From contig DAOUES010000388.1 of assembly GCA_034430335.1 (NCBI GenBank), positions 1 to 18,503 on the forward strand: a stretch of 18,503 bases of DNA, written 5' to 3'. Within the stretch, counting starts at the first letter, position 1. Every line of letters starts with the position of its first letter. Shown here piece after piece: positions 1 through 6,851 of this stretch. Under the pieces are notes generated by a model. It worked only from the letters and a program-made list of their open reading frames with translations, ran no database searches and was not told where the DNA came from. Source of the DNA: JAFGOY01 sp034430335 (GTDB lineage: Bacteria; Chloroflexota; Anaerolineae; Aggregatilineales; UBA3940). Position numbers and translations under genes: made by a program.

Positions 1-887
1 GCCGCAGCGTCGGTGCCAATGGTGAACGCGCGAACCGGCCCGGAACTTACCGAGACCATCTTGGCTGCCACCAGCGGCGAGTCGATCCCACCGGAGAGGA
101 AGGTCGCCACCGGCACATCGCTGATCAACTGGCGGCGCACGGCATGGGTCACCGCCGCGTCGACCGCTTCGAAGGCTTCGCTGCCCCGCAGCGAGGGTTC
201 CGTGCTTGCCGGGAAATCAAAATAACGCCCGGTCGTGATCGCCCCGCCGGGCGATGTTTTCAGCCAGCAGCCCGGTTCAAGCATATGGATATCGTGCAGC
301 AGCGTATACGGCGCGGGGATATACCCTAACCGCAGATACATCCCCAGCGAAGATTGCGAAACTGAGCAGGAACGTCCCCAGGGATGGGCGAGGAGTTGAT
401 CGAACTGCGAGGCGAAGACAAAGCCCTCATCGGCAGCAAGGTAATAAAGCGGCTTGATCCCGGCATGGTCGCGGGCCAGCAGCAGCCGCTTTTCGACCGT
501 ATCATAAAAGGCGAGGGCGAACATCCCGTTGAAACGGTCGAGGGCCTGCTCGCCCCAGGTAATCAGCGCGTAGAGCACGACTTCGGTATCGCCGGTCGAC
601 CGGAACCGGCAGCCCACCGCTTCCAGTTCCCGGCGAAGGCTCTGGAAGTTGTAGACTTCCCCGTTGAAGACCAGCACAAATCGCTTTGACGCATCCAGCA
701 TCGGCTGGTTACCGGTCGGGGTCAGGTCGAGGATCGACAGGCGGCGAAAGACCAGTGAGCAGTGCTCATTATCCGACCACGCCCCCGCGTCATCGGGGCC
801 GCGCCGGGCCATCATCTGGCTGATGCGCGGCCAGTCGGCGGGTGAGGGAGATGATACATAACGCAGTTCGCCTGCGATTCCACACAT
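1..887 (-). CDS. asnB: Asparagine synthase (glutamine-hydrolysing), 5' part only
   Basis: Makes asparagine from aspartate, ATP and glutamine-derived ammonia in the cytoplasm. The gene starts at ATG 885-887 and runs off the left edge, so only about 295 residues are visible. The protein begins Met-Cys-Gly-Ile-Ala-Gly, with Cys2 as the class II glutamine amidotransferase nucleophile. It then shows RRGPDD, RLSILDL, FNGEVYN and GDTEV, all typical of the glutaminase domain. The PP-loop ATP-binding motif of the synthetase domain, SGGIDS, is at residues 265-270, just before the cut. The family is usually 550-650 residues, so roughly half is missing because of the window edge, not because of damage. 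It is divergent from the transporter at 1045. The role as an AsnB-type enzyme is secure. A dedicated amidation enzyme of a biosynthetic cluster cannot be excluded without the C-terminus. Confidence 0.93.
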   Translation of the reverse strand, partial: MCGIAGELRYVSSPSPADWPRISQMMARRGPDDAGAWSDNEHCSLVFRRLSILDLTPTGNQPMLDASKRFVLVFNGEVYNFQSLRRELEAVGCRFRSTGDTEVVLYALITWGEQALDRFNGMFALAFYDTVEKRLLLARDHAGIKPLYYLAADEGFVFASQFDQLLAHPWGRSCSVSQSSLGMYLRLGYIPAPYTLLHDIHMLEPGCWLKTSPGGAITTGRYFDFPASTEPSLRGSEAFEAVDAAVTHAVRRQLISDVPVATFLSGGIDSPLVAAKMVSVSSGPVRAFTIGTDAA

Positions 888-1044
888 AGTAGCGGTGCCA
901 GTTCCAGCTATTTTTCGTAGGCAAATCGATCTATGCTATCATACACTTGGCCAGGCCATCCTGACCAATCGAAACGATCTTGATCGAGAAAGCCCATACA
1001 CTCGCCCTCCATACCCAACTTCAAAATATGTCGGAGTCGATTTG

Positions 1045-2382
1045 GTGAAACTCAACTGGAAACAAACTGCACTTATCGGCCTGGGGATGGTCTTCATTTC
1101 GCTCGTCTGGACGCCCTACAACCTGTTTATCCCGCTTTTCTTGCAATCCGGCGACCCGATCTTCGATGCGCTTCACGAGGTGTCGATCCCCGGTTTTGGG
1201 CTTAACGCCAAGTTCACCGGCCTGGTGATGACCCTCGACAACATCGCCGCCGTGCTGATCGTCCCGCTGATCGGTGTATGGAGCGACAACACGCATACCC
1301 GTTTGGGACAACGCCTGCCGTTTCTGTTGATCAGCACACCGGTGGTCGCCATTACTTTTTCTTTGATCCCGCTCACAACGCTGCTGATCCGCCCGGCGTT
1401 TCAGGGCAGTATTCCCGGAAACCTGGGGGCGTTCGTCCTCTTTATCGCAGCGGTTGGCGTTATGCTTGTTGGGATGCAGTTCTTCCGGGCACCTTCACGG
1501 GCGCTGCTGCCCGATCTGACGCCTTCGCCGTTACGCAGTGAGGCCAACGGCATCATCAGCTTTATGGGCGGCACTGCCAGCGTCGTCGCCTCTTTGTGGA
1601 TCGCCCGCTCATTTGATGTGCAGCCCTGGCTCCCCTTTGTGATCGTCGCTGTTTTGCTGTGCGTCGTCACTTTCGCGCTGTATCTCGGCCTGCGTAGGCC
1701 GGTTGCCGAGACGCGCGATCCACCGGTCGAGACCGAACCCGAACAACCGTCGATCCGGGAGATGTTCGCCAGCGCCTTCGATCTTCCCAAACCCCACCGC
1801 AGCAGCCTGATCAAACTGCTCGCAGCAGTGTTTACCTTTTCGATAGGTTACAACGCCTTCGAGACGTTCTATTCTTCTTATGCCGTTGCCAAACTGGGGG
1901 TCACTGCGGGGCAGGCGGCGCGGCAGTTTGCCATTGCGCTGATCGCCTTTTTGATCTTTGCGATTCCGGCGGGCTTCATCGGCGAACGCTTTGGCCGACG
2001 CCGGTCTATTCTGGCCGGGCTTTTTATTTTTTCCGTGCCGGTGATCATTGTCGTGGTGGTGCCGGGATTGGCCGTCAATGAGATCGTACTGGCAGCGGGC
2101 GGGCTGGCCTGGGCGCTGATCGAGGTCAACACCCTGCCGATGATCCTCGACTCTGCCCCGGACGACAGTCGATCCGGGTTCTTTGCCGGGCTTTTCTACC
2201 TGACCAACCAGAGCGCGGCGATAGTCAGCCCGATTGTCACCGGTGCGATCATTGACTGGATGGGGCGTGATTACCAGGCCCTATTCATCGTAACATCGGC
2301 CACGTTTGTCATCGCGCTCATTATTATGGTATTTGTAAGAAGAGGCGAAGCACGCTTGACGAAAGCGGTGCCGGTAAAATAG
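1045..2382 (+). CDS. MFS transporter, sugar/GPH-like
   Basis: An integral inner-membrane secondary transporter of about 445 residues with roughly 12 hydrophobic segments. A cytoplasmic loop carries a motif-A-like stretch (GVWSDNTHTRLGQR, residues 77-90), matched by GERFGRRR at about 313-320 in the second half. The wide spacing of the first motif and the LPF that follows resemble glycoside/sugar cation symporters of the GPH or SUC-like type, but the substrate cannot be read from sequence. I chose GTG 1045 (TTG 1042 is also possible). GGAG at 1033-1036 precedes it, and residues from here begin directly at the first membrane helix. The longer reading from ATG 895 adds about 50 hydrophilic residues and would leave only 7 bases to the divergent asparagine synthase. 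The next gene starts 24 bases after the stop and is probably co-transcribed. Confidence 0.85.
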   Translation: MKLNWKQTALIGLGMVFISLVWTPYNLFIPLFLQSGDPIFDALHEVSIPGFGLNAKFTGLVMTLDNIAAVLIVPLIGVWSDNTHTRLGQRLPFLLISTPVVAITFSLIPLTTLLIRPAFQGSIPGNLGAFVLFIAAVGVMLVGMQFFRAPSRALLPDLTPSPLRSEANGIISFMGGTASVVASLWIARSFDVQPWLPFVIVAVLLCVVTFALYLGLRRPVAETRDPPVETEPEQPSIREMFASAFDLPKPHRSSLIKLLAAVFTFSIGYNAFETFYSSYAVAKLGVTAGQAARQFAIALIAFLIFAIPAGFIGERFGRRRSILAGLFIFSVPVIIVVVVPGLAVNEIVLAAGGLAWALIEVNTLPMILDSAPDDSRSGFFAGLFYLTNQSAAIVSPIVTGAIIDWMGRDYQALFIVTSATFVIALIIMVFVRRGEARLTKAVPVK

Positions 2383-2406
2383 CTTACCTATCAGGAAAGA
2401 CGATCA

Positions 2407-3210
2407 ATGACCGATGGATTGACCACACGAGAAATCCAATCCGAGTTGGAAAATGTACTGGGGCTGGACGGTAACACAGATATCATCGCCCATGTCAACC
2501 TTGAGGCGCTGGGGCCTGTTCAAGGTGATGCAGAAACCGTCATAGCGGCGATCCTGGCGGCCAGTGGAACGGTCGTCATGCCCGCCTTCACCTACCAGAC
2601 CCAGATCATCCCACAGGATGGCCCGCCGGACAACGCAATCGCCTATGGAACCGGCGACGAGATGAACGCCAGGGCCGAGTTCTACCGGCCCGACCTCCCG
2701 ATTCACCCTGATTGCGGCGTCGTTGCCGAGACTCTTCGCCGGGAAAATGATACCCTGCGCAGCATCCACCCGATCCTTTCGTTCATCGCCCAGGGGCCAA
2801 ACGCCCGCCCTGTGTTAGGCTCTCAGACCCGCCAGAACCCATTGGGGCCGGTTGCCTGGTTGGAAGCGCATGATGGGGCCGTCCTGCTGATGGGGGTCGA
2901 CCAGCGACATAATTTCTCTTTGCACCTGGCCGAGCAGCGCGCCGGGCGAAAATCATTCGTTCGTTGGGCGCTGACCGTGAACGATATCGAGGAACTGCCG
3001 AACATCCCCGGCTGCGTGGAAGGCTTCAATATGATCTGGCAGCATCTTTACCCGTTTACCGGTGTGGCCCAGATCGGGTTGGCCCGCTGCGAACTGATCC
3101 CAATCGAACCGATGCTGGCGCTGGCCGAGCAGATGATCCGCGAAAATCCCGACTTTATGCTGTGTAATAAGCCAAGCTGTCTGAGCTGCCGGGCACGCGA
3201 GACACATTGA
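2407..3210 (+). CDS. AAC(3)-family N-acetyltransferase-like protein
   Basis: A 267-residue protein matching the aminoglycoside 3-N-acetyltransferase (AAC(3)/YokD) fold family, which uses acetyl-CoA. Visible family landmarks are the HVNLEALGPVQG segment (29-40; the family norm is close to HSSLSALG), SGTVVMPAFTYQ (53-64), HPILSFIAQGPNA (121-133) and LLMGVDQRHNFSLHLAE (160-176). The C-terminal cysteines are C253, C258 and C261. Length is normal for the family. Many chromosomal members are not resistance enzymes and have unknown acyl acceptors, so resistance should not be assumed. Start ATG 2407 has AGGAAAG about 8 bases upstream. It follows the MFS gene with a 24-base gap, which suggests a two-gene operon. 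It ends 7 bases from the convergent nuclease gene. Confidence 0.85.
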   Translation: MTDGLTTREIQSELENVLGLDGNTDIIAHVNLEALGPVQGDAETVIAAILAASGTVVMPAFTYQTQIIPQDGPPDNAIAYGTGDEMNARAEFYRPDLPIHPDCGVVAETLRRENDTLRSIHPILSFIAQGPNARPVLGSQTRQNPLGPVAWLEAHDGAVLLMGVDQRHNFSLHLAEQRAGRKSFVRWALTVNDIEELPNIPGCVEGFNMIWQHLYPFTGVAQIGLARCELIPIEPMLALAEQMIRENPDFMLCNKPSCLSCRARETH

Positions 3211-3217
3211 TGCCGGG

Positions 3218-4441
3218 TTACTCTTCGTTGGAAAAGATATTTTCCGCGTAGTTTTTTAATGCCTCGATACGCTCCGGCGAGGTTTCTTTCGTTTTGAGAT
3301 ACCGTTCGAGTAGTTCGGGTGGTTCCAGCCGCTCCGGACTCTCGACGCCCAGCCTGCGCCGGACGGGGTAATCGACTTCACGTTTGATCCCGGCGACGAA
3401 TGCGGCGTTTTCCAATGCCGCCTGAATATCCCGGTCACGGATCAGGGCTTCGTTCTCCGGCGTGGCCGTAATGATCACCCGTACAACCGCCTCGTCGACA
3501 TCATACTGCGCGATGGCTTTAACAACCGCCTGTGTGGGATCGGGTTCGTCACGAACGTCGACCCGGATCGTCAGGAACTGCCGGGCAGGGAGTTCGACGA
3601 ATTCGTAGGTAGTTTCCTCGCGAACCAGGTTGACCCAGCAGAATCCTTTCGGATCGCCTTCCTCGCCAAAGTCGATCCGCTCCACGCTGCCGCTGTATAC
3701 GACCGGCGGGTAGTTCCCCTCGTTCAAATCCTGGTGGTAGTGAATATGCCCCAGGGCGACATAGTCCCAGACCGGGTCGGCCAGCGCGCTGGCAAGCACG
3801 GCCACATCACGGCCCAGCATCACCCCTCTTTCCGATCCCAGCTTTGAGCCATGCACGGTGAAATGGCCCGCCAGCACTGCCGGGATAGACATATCGACAT
3901 CGTCGGAAAGTGTGCGGATCAGCAGATCGACCTGTTCGCGCAGTAAGTGGTCGAGGTCGTGCAGGCTGAGGCCGCGTGTGTTCACCTCGTCGAGCAGGCG
4001 CTGCCGCATCGGGTAAGGCACCGTCGCCACCTGCACCGGGCCGCGCTTCGTTTCGATCCGGTGAAGGCCATCCGACCGGCCTACGATGATATTGTCTACT
4101 TCGAGCGTCTGGAAAATATCGATGGTCGACGCTTTTTGAGTCATCGCCGGTAGATCGTGATTGCCAACCAGCAGCACGACCGGGCACTGCCGCGCCAATC
4201 GCTTGATCCGGCGGGCAAACTCGCGCTGAAAGGTCGGGTTGGGCTGGCGGGTCTTGAACGCATCCCCGGCAAATATCGCCAGGTCCGCGTCGTTTTCCTC
4301 GGCATAGGCCACGATATCGGAGAGACGCCGCAGAAAGTCCATCACCCGGCTGCTGATCCCGGTTGCGGGGTCGATTTTGCCGTAGTTTTCCATTCCAATA
4401 TGAACATCCGCAAAGTGAAGTAAGCGAACAGGATCGGTCAC
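3218..4441 (-). CDS. sbcD: SbcD/Mre11-type DNA repair exonuclease subunit
   Basis: A calcineurin-like metallophosphoesterase of the SbcD/Mre11 group. In family members it is the nuclease partner of an SMC-like ATPase (SbcC/Rad50) and processes DNA ends and hairpins. All metal-binding motifs are present: ADVH (D12, H14), AGD (D60), GNHD (N94-D96), AGH (H193) and GHIH (H232, H234). The C-terminal part (about 270-370) fits the SbcD capping region. Length is 407 residues, normal for the family. Start GTG 4441 is chosen because AAGGTGG lies at 4447-4453 with a 5-base spacer. The longer TTG start at 4459 falls inside the T-run of the upstream terminator. No sbcC lies next to it: downstream is the convergent AAC(3)-like gene and upstream the LURP-one-like gene. 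The partner, if any, is elsewhere. Confidence 0.87.
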   Translation of the reverse strand: MTDPVRLLHFADVHIGMENYGKIDPATGISSRVMDFLRRLSDIVAYAEENDADLAIFAGDAFKTRQPNPTFQREFARRIKRLARQCPVVLLVGNHDLPAMTQKASTIDIFQTLEVDNIIVGRSDGLHRIETKRGPVQVATVPYPMRQRLLDEVNTRGLSLHDLDHLLREQVDLLIRTLSDDVDMSIPAVLAGHFTVHGSKLGSERGVMLGRDVAVLASALADPVWDYVALGHIHYHQDLNEGNYPPVVYSGSVERIDFGEEGDPKGFCWVNLVREETTYEFVELPARQFLTIRVDVRDEPDPTQAVVKAIAQYDVDEAVVRVIITATPENEALIRDRDIQAALENAAFVAGIKREVDYPVRRRLGVESPERLEPPELLERYLKTKETSPERIEALKNYAENIFSNEE

Positions 4442-4446
4442 GCCAG

Positions 4447-4453
4447 CCACCTT
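4447..4453 (-). promoter_or_regulatory. Ribosome binding site that decides the sbcD start
   Basis: On the minus strand this reads AAGGTGG, one base from the consensus AAGGAGG, and sits 5 bases before GTG 4441. No comparable site precedes the alternative TTG at 4459. Confidence 0.55.
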
Positions 4454-4457
4454 TGAC

Positions 4458-4497
4458 AAAAAAGATCGGAGATGCTGTCTGTAGAGCGTCTCCGATC
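4458..4497 (-). terminator. Rho-independent terminator after the LURP-one-like gene
   Basis: A 13-bp inverted repeat (GATCGGAGAYGCT at 4464-4476 against 4485-4497) pairs at every position, one of them a G-U wobble. The loop is 8 bases. Read on the minus strand the stem is followed by six T residues (4458-4463). This is a textbook terminator for the gene ending at 4532. It lies directly upstream of sbcD, so sbcD must rely on its own promoter or on read-through. Confidence 0.8.
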
Positions 4498-4531
4498 ATA
4501 TCGAAACTAGCAGGATTTATTCAACCGAATC

Positions 4532-5131
4532 TTATCCGCGAGCGCGTTCCAACAGGGCCATCATCATGACGCCAAGCAGGATACGATTCTCGGCAACAGG
4601 GTCGGCAATTTCGGCCAGCGCCTCAATCAAGAACTTGCCTTCGAACAAGGCAGCTTCCTTTTTTACGCGCATCACCGGCGTTTCGGAGCCAGCCTGATAG
4701 ATCGTGTAGCTTGGGTGGAACAAGAATGCAGACGCGATTCCGACCAGGGGGATCGAGCTAACTACAGAGTCGATCACCTTGATCCAGGGATTGTCCTCTT
4801 TGACGTGATGTGTCATCTGCCCTGAACTGTCCATGACGATGTAGCTGGCTTTCCACAGCGATTTCATCCCTTCGCGCTTGATTTTGCCAATGGGTGATCC
4901 TGCTGCATCAGAAAAAGAATATTCTGCCGAAATATCCAGGATGCGGTCGGCCTGAATGCGGTAAACTTGAGTGGATTTTGAAGAGTCGGAATAGACGGCG
5001 ACATCTTCCTTTAGCTTGAATGCCTTCTGATGAACATAAAAGATTTCCTGCTCGCTGGCATTGCGGATAAAAACCTGCGGGCCAAAAGCCAATATTTTGA
5101 ATGACATTTGAAGCGGATATTGATATTGCAT
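4532..5131 (-). CDS. LURP-one-related / tubby-like fold protein
   Basis: A 199-residue protein that resembles the LURP-one-related family, a beta-barrel fold shared with tubby and phospholipid scramblase domains. The evidence is the pattern rather than a catalytic motif. It opens MSFKILAFGPQVFIRN, followed by alternating strands with Val/Tyr residues (QEIFYVHQKAFKLKEDVAVY), a typical repeated 'G-I-K-R / W-K-A-S-Y' section (SPIGKIKREGMKSLWKASY), and a C-terminal hydrophobic helix that would plug the barrel. A short apolar stretch (VVSSIPLVGIASAFLF) lies near residues 125-140. Start ATG 5131 has AGGAG at 5138-5142 with 6-base spacing. It is followed by its own terminator. The cellular role in bacteria is unknown; lipid binding is only a family-level suggestion. 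Confidence 0.72.
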   Translation of the reverse strand: MQYQYPLQMSFKILAFGPQVFIRNASEQEIFYVHQKAFKLKEDVAVYSDSSKSTQVYRIQADRILDISAEYSFSDAAGSPIGKIKREGMKSLWKASYIVMDSSGQMTHHVKEDNPWIKVIDSVVSSIPLVGIASAFLFHPSYTIYQAGSETPVMRVKKEAALFEGKFLIEALAEIADPVAENRILLGVMMMALLERARG

Positions 5132-5349
5132 TTCTATCTCCTACTTAGAATAATCAATCGTGCTGTTCAGAATACCGGAGCAGCATTCCTGCTACCATAG
5201 TTCGTCTGGCTTTCTGCCAGCATTCTCATCCAGATTTACAAATATAGCAAGTGAGAAAAAACACCCGTCGCACCGGATTCTGTGATAAAATGGGGAGCAG
5301 TTCTGGCAAGATAACTCAATCTCTACCAGCAACATCTGGGAAATGTATC

Positions 5350-6156
5350 ATGATACGCGAAACAGACAGAGAACTATATGCTCAGTGCCTGCGTTGTATC
5401 GAACAGGGAGTATCTACCAACCAATACACTCTGATAGAAACCCAGGCCGAAGAACTGGCAGAACGGATCGCCCGCCAGGTTTCCGTGAACCAGGTCAAGA
5501 GGCGTGTGCATCAAGACGAAGTCTGTGATCCGGTCACCGGCATCCCGTCAAGCTACATCAACGTAATCATTTCCTATGCCCTGGAAGTTGGCCCGAAGAT
5601 TAAACAATTGAAGGCCGGTGACGTCGAAAGCTGGAACGAGATCATGGTATTGGCCCGGCAGCGGGTTAACACAAACCTTAAGGGCTATGCAGCCCAATAC
5701 GGACATCGTTTCCACAGTCTCGCCGAAGAGCTTGTGCAGAAATGTACGACTGTTCTCTGGATGCGCCTGGATGGATATCCTTACGATACAAGTCTCGAAT
5801 CCTGGGTGTCCCAGTTTGTGGCGCTTGAAGTCAGCACAGAACGGCGTAAGTCAGATTTCAAGTGGAACAGCACCGCCCGTTCGCTGGATCAGCCGGTTGG
5901 GTTTGGGGAAGGGGCCAGCACCCTGGGAGAACTTCTGCCGGACAGGAACGCAGTGCATCATTACGAGCAGGTAGACCTCTACTTGACAGTAGAAGCCGCA
6001 TCGAAGCACCTGAGTCCTGACCAACATGAGGTTGTCTGGCGGACTCTATCAGGGCAGACTTCCCAGGATATTGCCGATCATATGGGGAAAAATCGAAACA
6101 CCATTTACCAGATACGCTACAGGGCTGTAAAAACTTTACGGGAATATATTGACTGA
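5350..6156 (+). CDS. ECF-like RNA polymerase sigma factor
   Basis: A predicted alternative sigma factor of 268 residues that would direct RNA polymerase to specific promoters. Residues about 90-165 fit region 2 (AEELVQKCTTVLW, then SWVSQFVALEV before a basic stretch ERRKSDFKW). Residues about 210-265 fit region 4: LSPDQHEVVWRTLSGQ is followed by a helix-turn-helix, SQDIADHMGKNRNTIYQIRYRAV. An LDQPV segment (about 169-173) lies between them. About 80 residues before region 2 are unlike a usual ECF factor and match nothing I recognise. I chose ATG 5350 with GGGAAA 7 bases upstream; an ATG 5'-ward reading to 5251 lacks such a site. It heads a three-gene operon: the next gene begins 10 bases after its stop. 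The 218-base upstream gap shows a TAAAAT at 5286-5291 but no convincing -35. Confidence 0.85.
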   Translation: MIRETDRELYAQCLRCIEQGVSTNQYTLIETQAEELAERIARQVSVNQVKRRVHQDEVCDPVTGIPSSYINVIISYALEVGPKIKQLKAGDVESWNEIMVLARQRVNTNLKGYAAQYGHRFHSLAEELVQKCTTVLWMRLDGYPYDTSLESWVSQFVALEVSTERRKSDFKWNSTARSLDQPVGFGEGASTLGELLPDRNAVHHYEQVDLYLTVEAASKHLSPDQHEVVWRTLSGQTSQDIADHMGKNRNTIYQIRYRAVKTLREYID

Positions 6157-6166
6157 GGAAGTATTC

Positions 6167-6838
6167 ATGAGTAGTTCACCGGCTGACCACGATTTTCAGC
6201 ACTGGGAAATTCGAGAATTATTGGGACGTTACGCGGAATTGATCAAGGCTGAGGAAGACGTGGGATATATGTACCCGGCTGTAGCAAATCACCTGTTAGA
6301 ATGTGATGAATGCCGATCTATCTTGGATGATTTACTTGAACCACATTCAGACATTCCTGTAGATAGCAAAATTACGAGTGAAAACCTCGATTTTCTCCGG
6401 CCATCTCATCCCACTACTATCGTCCTGGCGAGAAGAAGCAGCACCTCAATCGCGCGGAAAATCCACATCGCATTTCCGGCCAATATGATGCCGGGAAGCC
6501 CTTTTACTCCTCAAGGGACAATGCGAGGACTCACTCCTATCCAGCCGGGTGGACGGCTCATTCTCTTCACCAGTATTCCTTTCGACAACCAGCAGGAACT
6601 CACAGTTATGCTTACGCTGCACGATTCCGGGGAGGCAGAGAGCTATACTGTGGTCGGTGAATTATCCGGTGAACCCCTGCCGATCGTTACCGAAGCGTTA
6701 TTGCATGTAGGCCAGCATACCTATTCCGCGACAATCGACTGTGGGCAGCTTGAATTTGCAAACGTCAGATACGACGACAGCGTAAGCCAGGTCAGCCTGA
6801 CGATTGACACAACCCTCCCGAATTCACACCATCATTAG
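6167..6838 (+). CDS. Putative soluble anti-sigma factor with ZAS-type zinc motif
   Basis: A 223-residue protein with no membrane segment or signal peptide. Near its N-terminus the segment NHLLECDECR gives H42-x3-C46-x2-C49, the zinc-anti-sigma signature of proteins that bind and hold ECF sigma factors. The helices before it (about 10-40) would suit sigma contact. Residues about 70-220 are rich in beta strands (LILFTSIPF, ELTVMLTLH, VSLTIDT) and match no family I know. The protein ends in three natural histidines. Start ATG 6167 has GAGGAA at 6155-6160, 6 bases away, overlapping the sigma stop codon. A TTG at 6149 is less likely. It sits between the sigma factor and the CHAT protease, 10 and 13 bases from each, so a role as inhibitor and possibly as CHAT substrate is inferred. 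The zinc motif is seen; the function is not proved. Confidence 0.66.
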   Translation: MSSSPADHDFQHWEIRELLGRYAELIKAEEDVGYMYPAVANHLLECDECRSILDDLLEPHSDIPVDSKITSENLDFLRPSHPTTIVLARRSSTSIARKIHIAFPANMMPGSPFTPQGTMRGLTPIQPGGRLILFTSIPFDNQQELTVMLTLHDSGEAESYTVVGELSGEPLPIVTEALLHVGQHTYSATIDCGQLEFANVRYDDSVSQVSLTIDTTLPNSHHH

Positions 6839-6851
6839 CCGTTCCGCAGCG

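Noticed and set aside
895..1044. Longer N-terminus for the MFS transporter from ATG 895
   Set aside because: It adds a hydrophilic stretch not expected in the family, leaves 7 bases for two divergent promoters, and has no good ribosome site; GTG 1045 has GGAG upstream.
2407..3210. Acquired aminoglycoside resistance gene
   Set aside because: The family match is clear, but there is no mobile element or resistance context, and chromosomal members commonly have other or unknown substrates.
3807..4499. 230-codon minus-strand frame overlapping sbcD
   Set aside because: It overlaps the metallophosphoesterase motifs in another frame and reads Arg/Gly/Pro-rich as a shadow would.
5181..5225. Direct repeat CAGCATTC (5181-5188 and 5218-5225) upstream of the sigma operon
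   Set aside because: Eight bases only, 37 apart, with no promoter in register; chance is likely.
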